NCBI GenBank assembly: GCA_031276035.1
Contig: JAISNV010000034.1
Span: forward strand, 124,001-188,000
Reading direction: 5' to 3'
DNA from: Bacteroidales bacterium
Lineage (GTDB): Bacteria > Bacteroidota > Bacteroidia > Bacteroidales > BM520
Length of the DNA: 64,000 nucleotides
The position numbers were made by a program, and so were the translations under genes. Shown here one piece after another: positions 1-8,502 of the stretch. How positions within the stretch are numbered: the stretch's first letter is position 1; the number at the start of each line of letters is the position of its first letter. The notes beneath the pieces were generated by a model that did not search any database, was not told the origin of the DNA, and worked only from the letters and a program-made list of their open reading frames with translations.

Positions 1-1477
1 CTAATCCTATATTACCCCAAGTTCCGTCTGCCATTAAAACGTGAAGAGATTTACTGCTTACACAATTAGTTACCCATAAATTATTTTTGTTATCAAATTT
101 TACTCCGCCAACACGCACTGCTGCGGGATTTTGTAAAACAGTAGGAGCCTCTAAAGGACTATTATTACCATTATATACATTAACAACCTCATTATTTAGA
201 ATTTCAACAAGACCTGTCCCATAGCTCGCTAAAAAATAATGATTCTCGTTTCTAGGGTCAACAGCTAAATCCACAATATCAGAATGATTATTAAGAGCAG
301 GAATAGTAGACCTGCTGATGGTTGTCCACTCATTTGAATTGAAAATGCTGAAAGTAGGTTGTCTATATAAAGGTACCCATGAAGCATTGATGGCTCCGGA
401 AAGGGCAAATATTTTATTGTTATGTGAAACAAGATTAAATATACTGGCAACCTTCGGGCCGGAAGGAATAATTGAAACACCATCCCATCCTTCATAATAA
501 TATACTAATCCGGAATTGATGTCTGCAACCCAAAAAGTTCCATTGTTATCTATAATAGTTTGATTTGGACGAGGAGTAACTTTTCCGTCATATTGCCAAG
601 AGGTTAATAGTCTATTAAAAGATGTATCATATGTAGCAGATGAGGAGTAATAATTTAGAATTAATTTGTTTTGGAAAACATCCATATTATATATGGTTAA
701 TGAACTTTCGTAAAAATAATCCCATCCGTTTCCATTATTATATAATAAAGTATCTGTCCCGTAAACTCCATTAGAAACATTTATTAATAAGCAATTTGCA
801 AACGTTTCAATATGATTGACAGATTTATTTGATGTAGGATAATCTATAATATGTTCCCAATTATCATAATAAGACAAATTAATACTGGGATCGTTTTTTG
901 CCCAAAAAATACCATCTTCCGAAGAAGCAACAAAAAGACTTTCTTTTTCCCAGTATGTGAAATCGCGTACATCCATATATTGTCCGTTTTCACCGATAAA
1001 ATATGTATCAGCAATTTCATATTTATCTACATCAACAACAACGATACCGAAACCACAACTTAAATATGCGTATTTGTCATGAAAATAAATATTATTTATA
1101 GTTTTCTTTCCGATAATATTACTTCTATAAATATCGGAAATATTGATTGTTCGGCCATTTTTTATTATGTCAATATTAGAATTGCTGTATGCAATAAAAA
1201 GTAAATCATAAGTGTGATTATATTTAATACAAGAAATTCCAACATCCGATAAACTATTAATTTTAGAAAAAATATTTATGACACCGTTTTCGGTATTATA
1301 AGAAAAGATTCCATATTGTGACGCGGCATAAATAAGTCCTTTTTCATCTGCAGCAACAGATATTAAATTATTATAAGGAAAATGGCTCCGCCAATCGCCG
1401 ATACTAAAATCTTCATCTTGACTGAAAACAAAGACACAATTTAAAAGCAATAAAGCTGACAGTAAAAATTTTTTCAT
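1..1477 (-). CDS. porZ: T9SS surface protein PorZ, N-terminal part (runs off left edge)
   Basis: The frame is open from an ATG at 1477 to the window edge, giving about 492 residues without a stop. It begins with a signal peptide (MKKFLLSALLLL through VFSQ, about 20 residues). The mature start has the PorZ-like phrase IGDWRSHFPYNN, followed by repeated beta-propeller blades such as GLIYAASQYGIFSY, YAYLSCGFGIVVVDV and RVGGVKFDNKNNLWVTN. In Porphyromonas, PorZ is part of the surface attachment complex of the type IX secretion system and delivers anionic LPS to the sortase PorU. The known protein is about 780 residues, so roughly a third, including the C-terminal domain, lies outside. It is followed on the same strand only by the window edge and preceded by folB. 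Assignment rests on motif memory and propeller pattern. The alternative is another two-component-regulator-type propeller protein. Confidence 0.85.
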   Translation of the reverse strand, partial: MKKFLLSALLLLNCVFVFSQDEDFSIGDWRSHFPYNNLISVAADEKGLIYAASQYGIFSYNTENGVINIFSKINSLSDVGISCIKYNHTYDLLFIAYSNSNIDIIKNGRTINISDIYRSNIIGKKTINNIYFHDKYAYLSCGFGIVVVDVDKYEIADTYFIGENGQYMDVRDFTYWEKESLFVASSEDGIFWAKNDPSINLSYYDNWEHIIDYPTSNKSVNHIETFANCLLINVSNGVYGTDTLLYNNGNGWDYFYESSLTIYNMDVFQNKLILNYYSSSATYDTSFNRLLTSWQYDGKVTPRPNQTIIDNNGTFWVADINSGLVYYYEGWDGVSIIPSGPKVASIFNLVSHNNKIFALSGAINASWVPLYRQPTFSIFNSNEWTTISRSTIPALNNHSDIVDLAVDPRNENHYFLASYGTGLVEILNNEVVNVYNGNNSPLEAPTVLQNPAAVRVGGVKFDNKNNLWVTNCVSSKSLHVLMADGTWGNIGL

Positions 1478-1542
1478 TGGTTTATTATGTGATTATTAAT
1501 TATAACTCTAAAAGATCTGAAAATATTATTGAATCAGGTAAA

Positions 1543-1902
1543 TTATTTGTAAGACAACATAATTGAGGCAGAATGAATTTCTCCGGAAATAGGGGGTGAT
1601 AATTTTTGAATAGTAATAGTAGAATTATTTAATTGAGGAAAATGATAATGAATAGTATTTAATATCTTTCTTCCTAAATGTTCAATAAGATTTACAGGAG
1701 TGGAAAATTCTTGCACAATTATATCATATACAGTAGAATAGTCTATAGTATCATGAATATAATCACTCTTTTCGGCTTTTGCTGTATTTAAAGATAAAGA
1801 GATGTCAATTAGATATTTTGATCCGATTTTTTTTTCCTCTGGTAAACAACCATGATATCCCCATAATTGAATGCCGTTTAATGAAATAGTACTATTTGCC
1901 AT
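1543..1902 (-). CDS. folB: dihydroneopterin aldolase
   Basis: FolB converts 7,8-dihydroneopterin to 6-hydroxymethyl-dihydropterin in cytosolic folate synthesis. The 119-residue product has the usual family length and hallmarks: an N-terminal strand with GIQLWGYHGCLPEE (substrate-site Tyr/His region), TIDYSTVYDI in the middle, an IEHLGRKI helix, and a C-terminal TITIQKLSPPI containing the conserved lysine. The frame stays open up to 1947, but I start at the ATG at 1902. A TAnnTTTG -7 box lies at 1933-1926 on this strand, so a start at 1947 would lie upstream of the promoter. It is divergent from trkH and upstream of porZ on the same strand, 65 bases away. No other folate gene is in the window. 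Confidence 0.93.
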   Translation of the reverse strand: MANSTISLNGIQLWGYHGCLPEEKKIGSKYLIDISLSLNTAKAEKSDYIHDTIDYSTVYDIIVQEFSTPVNLIEHLGRKILNTIHYHFPQLNNSTITIQKLSPPISGEIHSASIMLSYK

Positions 1903-1925
1903 ATTGGTAATATTATTATAATTTG

Positions 1926-1933
1926 CAAAAATA
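1926..1933 (-). promoter_or_regulatory. -7 box of the folB promoter
   Basis: Read on the - strand the sequence is TATTTTTG, an exact match to the Bacteroidota -7 consensus TAnnTTTG, 23 bases upstream of the folB ATG. No convincing -33 TTG was found at normal spacing, so this is a consensus match in a good position rather than a full promoter. Confidence 0.5.
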
Positions 1934-1964
1934 CTTTTTTTATACAAAAAATAAAAATTTTATG

Positions 1965-1972
1965 TATGTTTG
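1965..1972 (+). promoter_or_regulatory. -7 box of the trkH promoter
   Basis: TATGTTTG matches TAnnTTTG exactly, 38 bases before the trkH ATG chosen here. The upstream alternative ATG at 1966 falls inside this box, which argues for the later start. The -33 element is not clear. Confidence 0.5.
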
Positions 1973-2010
1973 CCATTTCGGAAAATTTAGCCGGAAGGTT
2001 TTTTATCAGA

Positions 2011-3516
2011 ATGAAAATAAGACAATTAAACTTTCGTTTTGTAGCTAAAATAATCAGTTATCTGATTATTCTGGAAGGAATTTTTATGGCCGTATCTTTA
2101 ATATTCTCTTTTGTTTACGGCTCCCGAAAAATTGGATGGAATACTTTATTCATAAAAGAATATGACGCTCTTGCAATAATATTATCATCATTAATTACAT
2201 TTTTATTCGGCCTAACACTTTTAATTAAATTTAAAAAAGCTAATGTACATCAAATAGGAAAAAGAGAGGCATACTTGACGGTTGTCTTATGTTGGCTTAC
2301 ACTTTCTCTTTTCGGAACATTACCATATATTTTTACAGGAATTTTACCTTCATTTACCGATGCTTTTTTTGAATCCATGTCGGGTTTCACAGGAACAGGT
2401 TTTACTATTATTAATGATGTGGAAGCTTTACCTAAAGGAATAGTTTTATGGAGAGGATTTACTAATTGGCTCGGCGGTATGGGAATAGTATTAATGACTT
2501 TGGCTTTTATTCCGACTGTGGGTGGAAAAGGCGGATTACTTTTTGCTGCCGAAACGTCAAGTGACGTACACGATAAAGTACATCCAAGAATAGCTGTTAC
2601 GGCAAAACGTTTATGGTTGATTTATTTCGGATTGACTATTACTTGCTCCTTATTACTGATTTTAGGTAAAATGAGTGTATTGGATTCTGTTTGCACGGCT
2701 TTAGGTACTGTCTCTACAGGAGGTTTCTCCAATCTGAACGCAAGTCTTACATATCAAACTCCTTATGTGCATTACGTGGTAATAGTTTTTATGATAGTTT
2801 CCGCAACAAACTTTAATCTTCATTACTTGTTTTTAAGATTTCAATGGAAGAAGGTTTTCAGAAATGAAGAGTTCAGAGTATATTTAATAATGATTTGTGT
2901 CTGCACCTTTATTATGGCAATTGTTTTATTTTTTAATAAAAGTTGTAATTATAACTCAGAGGTAGCTTTTCGACAATCATTGTTCCATGTAACATCAATG
3001 ATTACAACAACCGGTTATGCAATTTCGGATTTTTCTATTTGGCCGGCCAATACATGGATAATTTTATTTTTGCTTACTTTTATGGGAGGTTGTGCGGGTT
3101 CTACATCCGGAGGTATAAAAATTTACAGGCATGTAATAATGTTTAAAAACTGCAAGATGGAACTCAGAAGATTAATTCATCCGCAGGCAATTATTCCGGC
3201 CAGATACAACGGTAATATAGTTTCTCAGAATACGATCAATAATATTTTGGTATTTTTCTATTTCTTTATTTTTATTTCATTTGCCTCCAGTGTTTTGATA
3301 TGTTTGACGGGAGTTGATTTTAAATCGTCAATGAGTTTAACAGTCAGTTGTCTCGGTAATACAGGTTGTGGCGTAGGCTCTCTTGCAGGTCCCGGCAGTA
3401 ATCTCAGTGAAGTAAATGGTTTTATCAAGTGGCTCATGTCTTTTCTTATGATTATCGGACGTCTTGAGATTTTTACAGTTTTCGTAATATTAAGTAAATC
3501 TTTTTGGAAAAAATAA
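2011..3516 (+). CDS. trkH: TrkH-family potassium uptake channel subunit
   Basis: This is an inner-membrane potassium (or sodium) translocating subunit of the Trk/Ktr type. The 501-residue product is strongly hydrophobic with many membrane spans. It shows the four family P-loops, each with the selectivity-filter glycine: SGFTGTGF near 124-131, TVSTGGF near 233-239, TTTGYAISDF near 332-341, and LGNTGCGVGSL near 448-458. The frame extends upstream to 1966, but that ATG sits in the promoter and would add an atypical polar tail, so 2011 is preferred. TrkH normally works with the cytosolic NAD-binding gate TrkA. No trkA is adjacent, so the partner must be encoded elsewhere. The stop is 5 bases before the next gene, suggesting cotranscription. 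Confidence 0.93.
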   Translation: MKIRQLNFRFVAKIISYLIILEGIFMAVSLIFSFVYGSRKIGWNTLFIKEYDALAIILSSLITFLFGLTLLIKFKKANVHQIGKREAYLTVVLCWLTLSLFGTLPYIFTGILPSFTDAFFESMSGFTGTGFTIINDVEALPKGIVLWRGFTNWLGGMGIVLMTLAFIPTVGGKGGLLFAAETSSDVHDKVHPRIAVTAKRLWLIYFGLTITCSLLLILGKMSVLDSVCTALGTVSTGGFSNLNASLTYQTPYVHYVVIVFMIVSATNFNLHYLFLRFQWKKVFRNEEFRVYLIMICVCTFIMAIVLFFNKSCNYNSEVAFRQSLFHVTSMITTTGYAISDFSIWPANTWIILFLLTFMGGCAGSTSGGIKIYRHVIMFKNCKMELRRLIHPQAIIPARYNGNIVSQNTINNILVFFYFFIFISFASSVLICLTGVDFKSSMSLTVSCLGNTGCGVGSLAGPGSNLSEVNGFIKWLMSFLMIIGRLEIFTVFVILSKSFWKK

Positions 3517-3521
3517 ATGAT

Positions 3522-4457
3522 ATGTCGGAATGGCTTATAATTGTTAATCCTAATTCGGGAAAAAGAAAAGGCGAAAAAGATTGGTCGCTAATTTCTAAAA
3601 AGTTGGTTGATAAAGGATTTTATTTCAGAGCCATTTTCACTCAACATAAAAATCATGCGATTCAACTTACTAAAACATACATAAAAAAGGGTTTTAGAAA
3701 GTTTATAGTTGTTGGTGGCGACGGCACTCTTAATGAAGTGGTAAACGGAATAATGACGCAAAATATTTGTAAATCGACAGATGTTATTATCGGTATAATT
3801 CCCGTAGGTACCGGAAACGATTGGTGTAAAACTTATGGTATTGAACACGATTATGATAGCGCAATTGATGTAATAAGTAAAGAAAATATTTTGTTACAGG
3901 ATGTTGGAAAAGTAAATTATTATGAAGATAATCTCTTTGTAAATAGATTTATTGTAAATTCGGCCGGAGTAGGTTTTGAAGCCCTTGTAGTAAAAGCAAC
4001 AAACCAGCAAAAAGAAGCGGGTAAAAGAAATCCTGTTTTATATTTATATAATGTATTGAAATATTTTTCTTCATATAATGGAAGAAAAGTAATTTTGGAT
4101 ATTGACGGAAGAGTTGAGAAAAAAGATCTTTATCTCTGTAGCATCGGTATTTGTAAGTATAAGGGAAACGGGATGAAACTTCTTCCTTATGCAATTCCCG
4201 ATGACGGACTTTTTGATGTAACTCTTATCAATAATGCACCGATAAGAAAACTAATGAAATATATTTTCAAAATTATTAAAGGTGAAATGGACCAGGTAAA
4301 ATTTGCGGAAACTCTTAGATGTAAAAAGATTTCTGTAAATTCCGATTCCGAAAAATTAATTATGGAAGTTGATGGAGAATCTCTCGGTAATAATCCGTAT
4401 TCTTTCGAAATAATTCCTTTGGCTATAAATGTTATAATAAATAATAAATCTTGGTAA
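3522..4457 (+). CDS. diacylglycerol/lipid kinase family protein (DagK/YegS type)
   Basis: This is a soluble ATP-dependent lipid kinase of the DAGK catalytic family, probably phosphorylating diacylglycerol or a related lipid at the membrane. The 311-residue protein has the family signatures in order: NPNSG at 9-13, GGDGTLNEVVNG from 65, and GTGND at 96-100. The C-terminal beta-sandwich half ends with a MEVDGE motif. A TTG at 3504 in frame would overlap trkH, but the ATG at 3522 gives the canonical N-terminus MSEWLIIVNPNSG. It probably shares a transcript with trkH. Exact lipid substrate cannot be read from sequence. Sphingosine-kinase-like members share the same motifs. Confidence 0.88.
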   Translation: MSEWLIIVNPNSGKRKGEKDWSLISKKLVDKGFYFRAIFTQHKNHAIQLTKTYIKKGFRKFIVVGGDGTLNEVVNGIMTQNICKSTDVIIGIIPVGTGNDWCKTYGIEHDYDSAIDVISKENILLQDVGKVNYYEDNLFVNRFIVNSAGVGFEALVVKATNQQKEAGKRNPVLYLYNVLKYFSSYNGRKVILDIDGRVEKKDLYLCSIGICKYKGNGMKLLPYAIPDDGLFDVTLINNAPIRKLMKYIFKIIKGEMDQVKFAETLRCKKISVNSDSEKLIMEVDGESLGNNPYSFEIIPLAINVIINNKSW

Positions 4458-4463
4458 TTTTTT

Positions 4464-4471
4464 TATCTTTG
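4464..4471 (+). promoter_or_regulatory. -7 box upstream of ftsX
   Basis: TATCTTTG followed by CA is an exact TAnnTTTG match, 15 bases before the ftsX ATG and just after the lipid-kinase stop. It suggests a separate promoter for the ftsX-DUF3098-uppP-truB run with a very short leader. No good -33 element is visible. Confidence 0.5.
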
Positions 4472-4486
4472 CAAAAATAATTTTTA

Positions 4487-5359
4487 ATGAATCAGGAAGA
4501 AAAATTTAATAAACGTCGATTAAGATCTTCTTATGCAAATGTTGTTATAAGTATCAGCTTAATGTTGTATCTATGCGGCGTTTTGATGTTTTTTGTTTTC
4601 AATACCAATAAAATTATTGATAGATTAAGAGAAAGTATAGGAATTACTGTTATTTTGAAAGATAATATTAAAGATTCCGACCTCCATGTTTTTATCAAAC
4701 AGTTATATTTGAAACCTTATGCAAAGCATATTACTTACACGTCCAAAGAAGATGCCGCGCAAGAAATGGCTGAAGATTTAGGCGAAAGTTTTGTGGATTT
4801 TATAGGATATAATCCGTTACCTTCCAGTTTCGAATTGCAGGTTTTTTCGGAATATTCCAATAGCGACAGCCTTTCCGTTATTCATAACGAACTTATCAAA
4901 GAAAAATTTATTGATTCTGTTTCTGCTCAATATGATATGATCGATAACCTTAATAAAACAAAAACAAGGCTGAGCGCTCTTCTCTTGTTTCTCATGGCTA
5001 TTCTTCTTCTCATAATCATAATTATCATCAATAATACAATTAAACTGTCGATTTATTCAAACCGACACTTAATAAAAACAATGCAAATGATAGGGGCAAC
5101 CTGTTCTTTTATAAGACGGCCATATCTTTCCCGAAGTATTGTACAAGGAATGATAGGGGCAACAATAAGTGTTATACTTATGTCTGTCACAATCTTTCTT
5201 CTCGCAAGATATTATCCTGATCTTGAAGTGTTGTTAAGCATTTCTCAATTAATATTGATTATCTTGGCTACTTATATCTTCGGAATTTGTGTTTCGTTCT
5301 TCACATCCCTTTTTGCCGTTAATAAATATTTGAATATCAGAACAAAAATATTATATTAA
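4487..5359 (+). CDS. ftsX: cell division protein FtsX
   Basis: FtsX is the permease-like partner of the ATPase FtsE and controls septal peptidoglycan hydrolases. The 290-residue product has the typical layout: a short basic cytosolic N-terminus, a first membrane span about 19-41, an extracytoplasmic domain about 45-165 that includes GITVILKDNI and SKEDAAQEMAEDLGE, then three membrane spans in the C-terminal half. The juxtamembrane segment NTIKLSIYSNRHLIKTMQMIGA is characteristic of FtsX. ftsE is not adjacent, which is common in Bacteroidota. It is followed after 151 bases by the DUF3098 gene, a pairing commonly seen in this phylum. Confidence 0.92.
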   Translation: MNQEEKFNKRRLRSSYANVVISISLMLYLCGVLMFFVFNTNKIIDRLRESIGITVILKDNIKDSDLHVFIKQLYLKPYAKHITYTSKEDAAQEMAEDLGESFVDFIGYNPLPSSFELQVFSEYSNSDSLSVIHNELIKEKFIDSVSAQYDMIDNLNKTKTRLSALLLFLMAILLLIIIIIINNTIKLSIYSNRHLIKTMQMIGATCSFIRRPYLSRSIVQGMIGATISVILMSVTIFLLARYYPDLEVLLSISQLILIILATYIFGICVSFFTSLFAVNKYLNIRTKILY

Positions 5360-5510
5360 AATGAAATCAACATGGAGAACTCACCTAAACTAATAGAAAA
5401 ATCTGTGTGGTTTTATAATACGTATTGAAGTTTATAGTAATCACGTGTTTGTTACACTTGGTTTATTTGAACGAATCAATTTGACATCAATGAATTAAAC
5501 ATATTTTTAT

Positions 5511-5786
5511 ATGAAAAAACCAAAAGAAACTAAGAAAGAAATAACTCAAGAACCCGAAAAAAAGGTTATTTTTCAAAAGATGAATTATATATTATTTTTT
5601 GTCGGATTAGCAGTAATAATATTAGGATTTCTTCTTATGATTGGGGGCGGTTCGGACAATCCTGATGTTTTTAATGAAAAAATGTTCGGCTTTCAGCGGT
5701 TAACACTCGCACCAATATTATTAATACTGGGTTTTGCAATTGAATTTTTTGCAATATTTTATAAACCGAAAAAGAAAAATAATTAA
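5511..5786 (+). CDS. DUF3098 small membrane protein
   Basis: This 91-residue protein has a charged, lysine-rich N-terminus, then two membrane spans about residues 27-45 and 66-84, separated by a conserved-looking loop with GGGSDNPDVFNEKMFGFQR. The loop and size match the DUF3098 family found after ftsX in Bacteroidota. Its function is unknown, and the neighbourhood suggests a role with FtsX or in envelope growth. Its stop codon overlaps the uppP start by one base (TAATG), indicating translational coupling. The 151 bases before it contain no recognisable gene. Confidence 0.8.
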   Translation: MKKPKETKKEITQEPEKKVIFQKMNYILFFVGLAVIILGFLLMIGGGSDNPDVFNEKMFGFQRLTLAPILLILGFAIEFFAIFYKPKKKNN

Positions 5787-6568
5787 TGACCTGGTTTGAA
5801 GCACTAATTTTAGGTCTTATTCAAGGTCTTACGGAATTTTTGCCTGTCAGTAGCTCAGGTCATCTTGAACTTGCAAAGGCAGTTTTCGGTATCGAAACAG
5901 AAGGCGGGCTAATGTTTACGGTGGTTGTACATGCTGCTACGGTTTTAAGTACATTGATTGTTTTTAGAAAAGATATTGCCGATTTGTTTATCGGCTTTTT
6001 TTCGAAAGGACATATAGAAGAAAAAAACTATGTGTTTAAATTGCTTATTTCTATGATACCCGTTGGGTTGGTAGCTCTCTTTTTTAAAGATGAAATATCA
6101 AGCTTATTTAATGGAAATATTGTATTTGTAGGTAGTATGCTCATAATTACGGCATTGCTTTTAACATTAAGTTATTTTAAACGACACGGCACAAGAAGTA
6201 TAGGTTGGCTCGACTCAATAATTATAGGCTTGGCTCAAGCGGTTGCGGTACTCCCGGGAATATCCCGCTCTGGAGCGACAATTGCAACGGGAATGATTAT
6301 CGGTAACAAACCTTCCGAACTTGCAAAATTTTCATTTCTTATGGTTATAATACCAATCCTTGGTGAAACTTTTCTTGATATTATCAGCGGCGACCTTTTG
6401 GCAAGTTCAATAGGAATTATACCTCTTGTAATAGGTTTTGTCTCTGCATTTTTATCAGGATTTTTCGCGTGTAAAGTAATGATTAATATAGTAAAGAAAG
6501 GTAAACTTATTTGGTTTGCCGTGTATTGCCTTATCATTGGCTTGATTGCAATTTTTATAGGAATATAA
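5786..6568 (+). CDS. uppP: undecaprenyl-diphosphate phosphatase
   Basis: UppP (BacA) recycles undecaprenyl diphosphate to the monophosphate carrier lipid used for peptidoglycan and surface glycans. The 260-residue integral membrane protein carries both family motifs. GLTEFLPVSSSGHLEL at 14-29 contains the catalytic glutamate and serine/histidine cluster, and GISRSGATIATG begins at 158 with the essential arginine at 161. It overlaps the DUF3098 stop by one base and lies 4 bases before truB, so these genes are clearly one transcript. Length and hydrophobic profile fit the family. Confidence 0.96.
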   Translation: MTWFEALILGLIQGLTEFLPVSSSGHLELAKAVFGIETEGGLMFTVVVHAATVLSTLIVFRKDIADLFIGFFSKGHIEEKNYVFKLLISMIPVGLVALFFKDEISSLFNGNIVFVGSMLIITALLLTLSYFKRHGTRSIGWLDSIIIGLAQAVAVLPGISRSGATIATGMIIGNKPSELAKFSFLMVIIPILGETFLDIISGDLLASSIGIIPLVIGFVSAFLSGFFACKVMINIVKKGKLIWFAVYCLIIGLIAIFIGI

Positions 6569-6572
6569 TTAA

Positions 6573-7280
6573 ATGAGTTATAATTTTTTAGAAGGCGAAA
6601 CGCTTTTATTCGATAAACCTTACGGTTGGACTTCCTTTGATGTGGTTAACAAAGTAAAGGTTTTTCTTAAATACTATTGTCATAATCCGAAAATAAAAGT
6701 AGGTCATGCGGGAACTTTAGATCCGCTTGCAACGGGCCTGGTAATTGTTTGTACCGGGAAAAAAACAAAGGAAATAGATTTGATTCAGGCTTACGAGAAA
6801 GATTATGAAGGAATTATTATAATCGGAGCAACGCGCCCTTCGTTTGATAAAGAAACAGAAATAGATCAAACATTTGATTATTCACATATTACAGAACAAG
6901 ATATCTATAGTACGGCTGAAAAATTTATCGGAAAACAACAACAAATTCCTCCGATATATTCTGCTGTTAAAATAAATGGTGTTAGAGCTTACGAACATGC
7001 CAGAAAGAAAAATTTTGAAATAGAAAAAAAAATACAAGCCAAAGATATAGAGATATTTGATTTTGAAATAACAAAAATAAACTTACCTAAAGTGCATTTC
7101 AAAATAAAATGTAGTAAAGGTACATATATCAGGGCAATTGCAAGAGATTTCGGAAATATTCTCGCTTGCGGCGCTTATCTCGAAGAATTACGTCGTACGG
7201 CAATAGGAAATTTCCGGGTTGAAGATGCTATGGATGTAGAATCATTTCGAGAAATAATTCTATCAAATACAGATAGTTAG
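6573..7280 (+). CDS. truB: tRNA pseudouridine(55) synthase
   Basis: TruB makes pseudouridine at position 55 in the T-loop of tRNAs. The 235-residue protein has LLFDKPYGWTSFDVV near the N-terminus and the catalytic motif GHAGTLDPLATG with the nucleophilic aspartate at residue 50. A later KCSKGTYIRAIARDFG motif is the TruB tRNA-binding signature. It is shorter than the roughly 310-residue E. coli enzyme because it lacks a clear C-terminal PUA-like domain, as I recall for other Bacteroidota TruB proteins. It sits 4 bases after uppP. Confidence 0.95.
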   Translation: MSYNFLEGETLLFDKPYGWTSFDVVNKVKVFLKYYCHNPKIKVGHAGTLDPLATGLVIVCTGKKTKEIDLIQAYEKDYEGIIIIGATRPSFDKETEIDQTFDYSHITEQDIYSTAEKFIGKQQQIPPIYSAVKINGVRAYEHARKKNFEIEKKIQAKDIEIFDFEITKINLPKVHFKIKCSKGTYIRAIARDFGNILACGAYLEELRRTAIGNFRVEDAMDVESFREIILSNTDS

Positions 7281-7290
7281 AAAAAAAGAC

Positions 7291-7321
7291 TTGACAAAAC
7301 TTTCGTTTTATATTATCTTTG
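7291..7321 (+). promoter_or_regulatory. Bacteroidota-type promoter for queA
   Basis: This is one of the two best promoters in the window. TTG at 7291-7293 is followed by a 20-base spacer and TATCTTTG at 7314-7321, matching the -33/-7 consensus TTG and TAnnTTTG. The queA ATG is 94 bases downstream of the -7 box, leaving a moderately long leader with no obvious strong hairpin. Confidence 0.7.
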
Positions 7322-7414
7322 CAAGCTTCGTTTGATTATACAAATGTGCAAAGAATAAATCTTAAATTTGTATATATCTAAAATAATTAAAAAACGATTA
7401 AAATAATATTTCGA

Positions 7415-8470
7415 ATGAAATTATCTCAATTTAAATTTAATCTTCCCGACGAACTGATTGCTTTAGAACCTTCTACTTATAGAGATGAAGCAAGATTAAT
7501 GGTCGTCGATAGGAAAGCAAAAACTATTGAACACAAAATGTTTAAGGATATCCTTAAACATTTTGAAGATGGAGATCTTATGATTTTAAATAACTCCAAG
7601 GTTTTTCCCGCCTTGCTCTACGGTGAAAAAGAAAAAACGGGAGCAAGAATAAAAGTTTTGCTGCTTAGAGAATTAAACAAAGAAACTCGCTTGTGGGATG
7701 TTATTGTTGACCCTGCTAGAAAAATTCGTATCGGAAATAAATTATATTTCGGAGATAATGATGAATTAGTTGCGGAAGTTATTGATAATACAACCTCACG
7801 AGGAAGAACAATTCGTTTCTTGTTCGAAATGCCTTATGAACAGTTTAAAAGTATTATATACCAATATGGAAATACTCCGTTACCCGATCTTTTGCAAAAG
7901 AAAAGGGATATTAAGGAAGAAGATGAAGAATGGTTTCAAACCGTTTATGCTAAAAATGTAGGCTCTGTTGCCGCTCCTTTTGCAGGATTGCATTTTTCGA
8001 GAGAACTTCTAAAGCGTTTGGAAATTATTGGAGTTGATTTTGCTGAGGTTACTTTACATACAGGTCTCGGTAATTTCAGAAGTATTGATGTGGAAGATCT
8101 TACAAAACATAAAACGGATTCTGAAGAAATGGTTGTTGATGAAACTGTTGTACAGAAAGTTAATAGAGCTAAAGATGAAAAAAGAAATATTTGTGCTGTA
8201 GGAACAACATCAATGAAAGCTTTAGAAACGGCAACAACGCTTTCGGGAAAAATAAAAGCATATAGCGGGTGGACTAATAAATTTATTTTTCCGCCGTATG
8301 ATTTCACTGTTGCAAACAGAATGATTACCAATTTCCATATGCCGATGTCTCCAATGTTAATGATGACTGCTGCTTTTGGCGGCTATGACCTTATTATGGA
8401 GGCTTATAAAATAGCTATTGAAGAGAAATATAAATTTTTTGCATACGGAGATGCAATGTTTATTAAATAA
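7415..8470 (+). CDS. queA: S-adenosylmethionine:tRNA ribosyltransferase-isomerase
   Basis: QueA transfers the ribosyl part of S-adenosylmethionine to preQ1 in tRNA, forming epoxyqueuosine. The 351-residue protein begins [19 protein letters not shown], typical of the family. It contains [24 protein letters not shown], the characteristic [10 protein letters not shown] near 218-228, and [10 protein letters not shown]. All of these match QueA. It has its own promoter and is followed by ahcY 32 bases later. No other queuosine gene is nearby. The start is the first ATG after the promoter and gives the standard N-terminus. Confidence 0.95.
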   Translation: MKLSQFKFNLPDELIALEPSTYRDEARLMVVDRKAKTIEHKMFKDILKHFEDGDLMILNNSKVFPALLYGEKEKTGARIKVLLLRELNKETRLWDVIVDPARKIRIGNKLYFGDNDELVAEVIDNTTSRGRTIRFLFEMPYEQFKSIIYQYGNTPLPDLLQKKRDIKEEDEEWFQTVYAKNVGSVAAPFAGLHFSRELLKRLEIIGVDFAEVTLHTGLGNFRSIDVEDLTKHKTDSEEMVVDETVVQKVNRAKDEKRNICAVGTTSMKALETATTLSGKIKAYSGWTNKFIFPPYDFTVANRMITNFHMPMSPMLMMTAAFGGYDLIMEAYKIAIEEKYKFFAYGDAMFIK

Positions 8471-8502
8471 GAACGTTAAATATAAAGTAATAAAAATAAA
8501 AT

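Noticed and set aside
1966-2010. Longer TrkH start at 1966
   Set aside because: The ATG lies inside a TAnnTTTG promoter box, and the added residues are not typical of TrkH.
7945-8331. 128-codon open frame on the - strand inside queA
   Set aside because: It is opposite strongly conserved queA motifs and shows no independent support.
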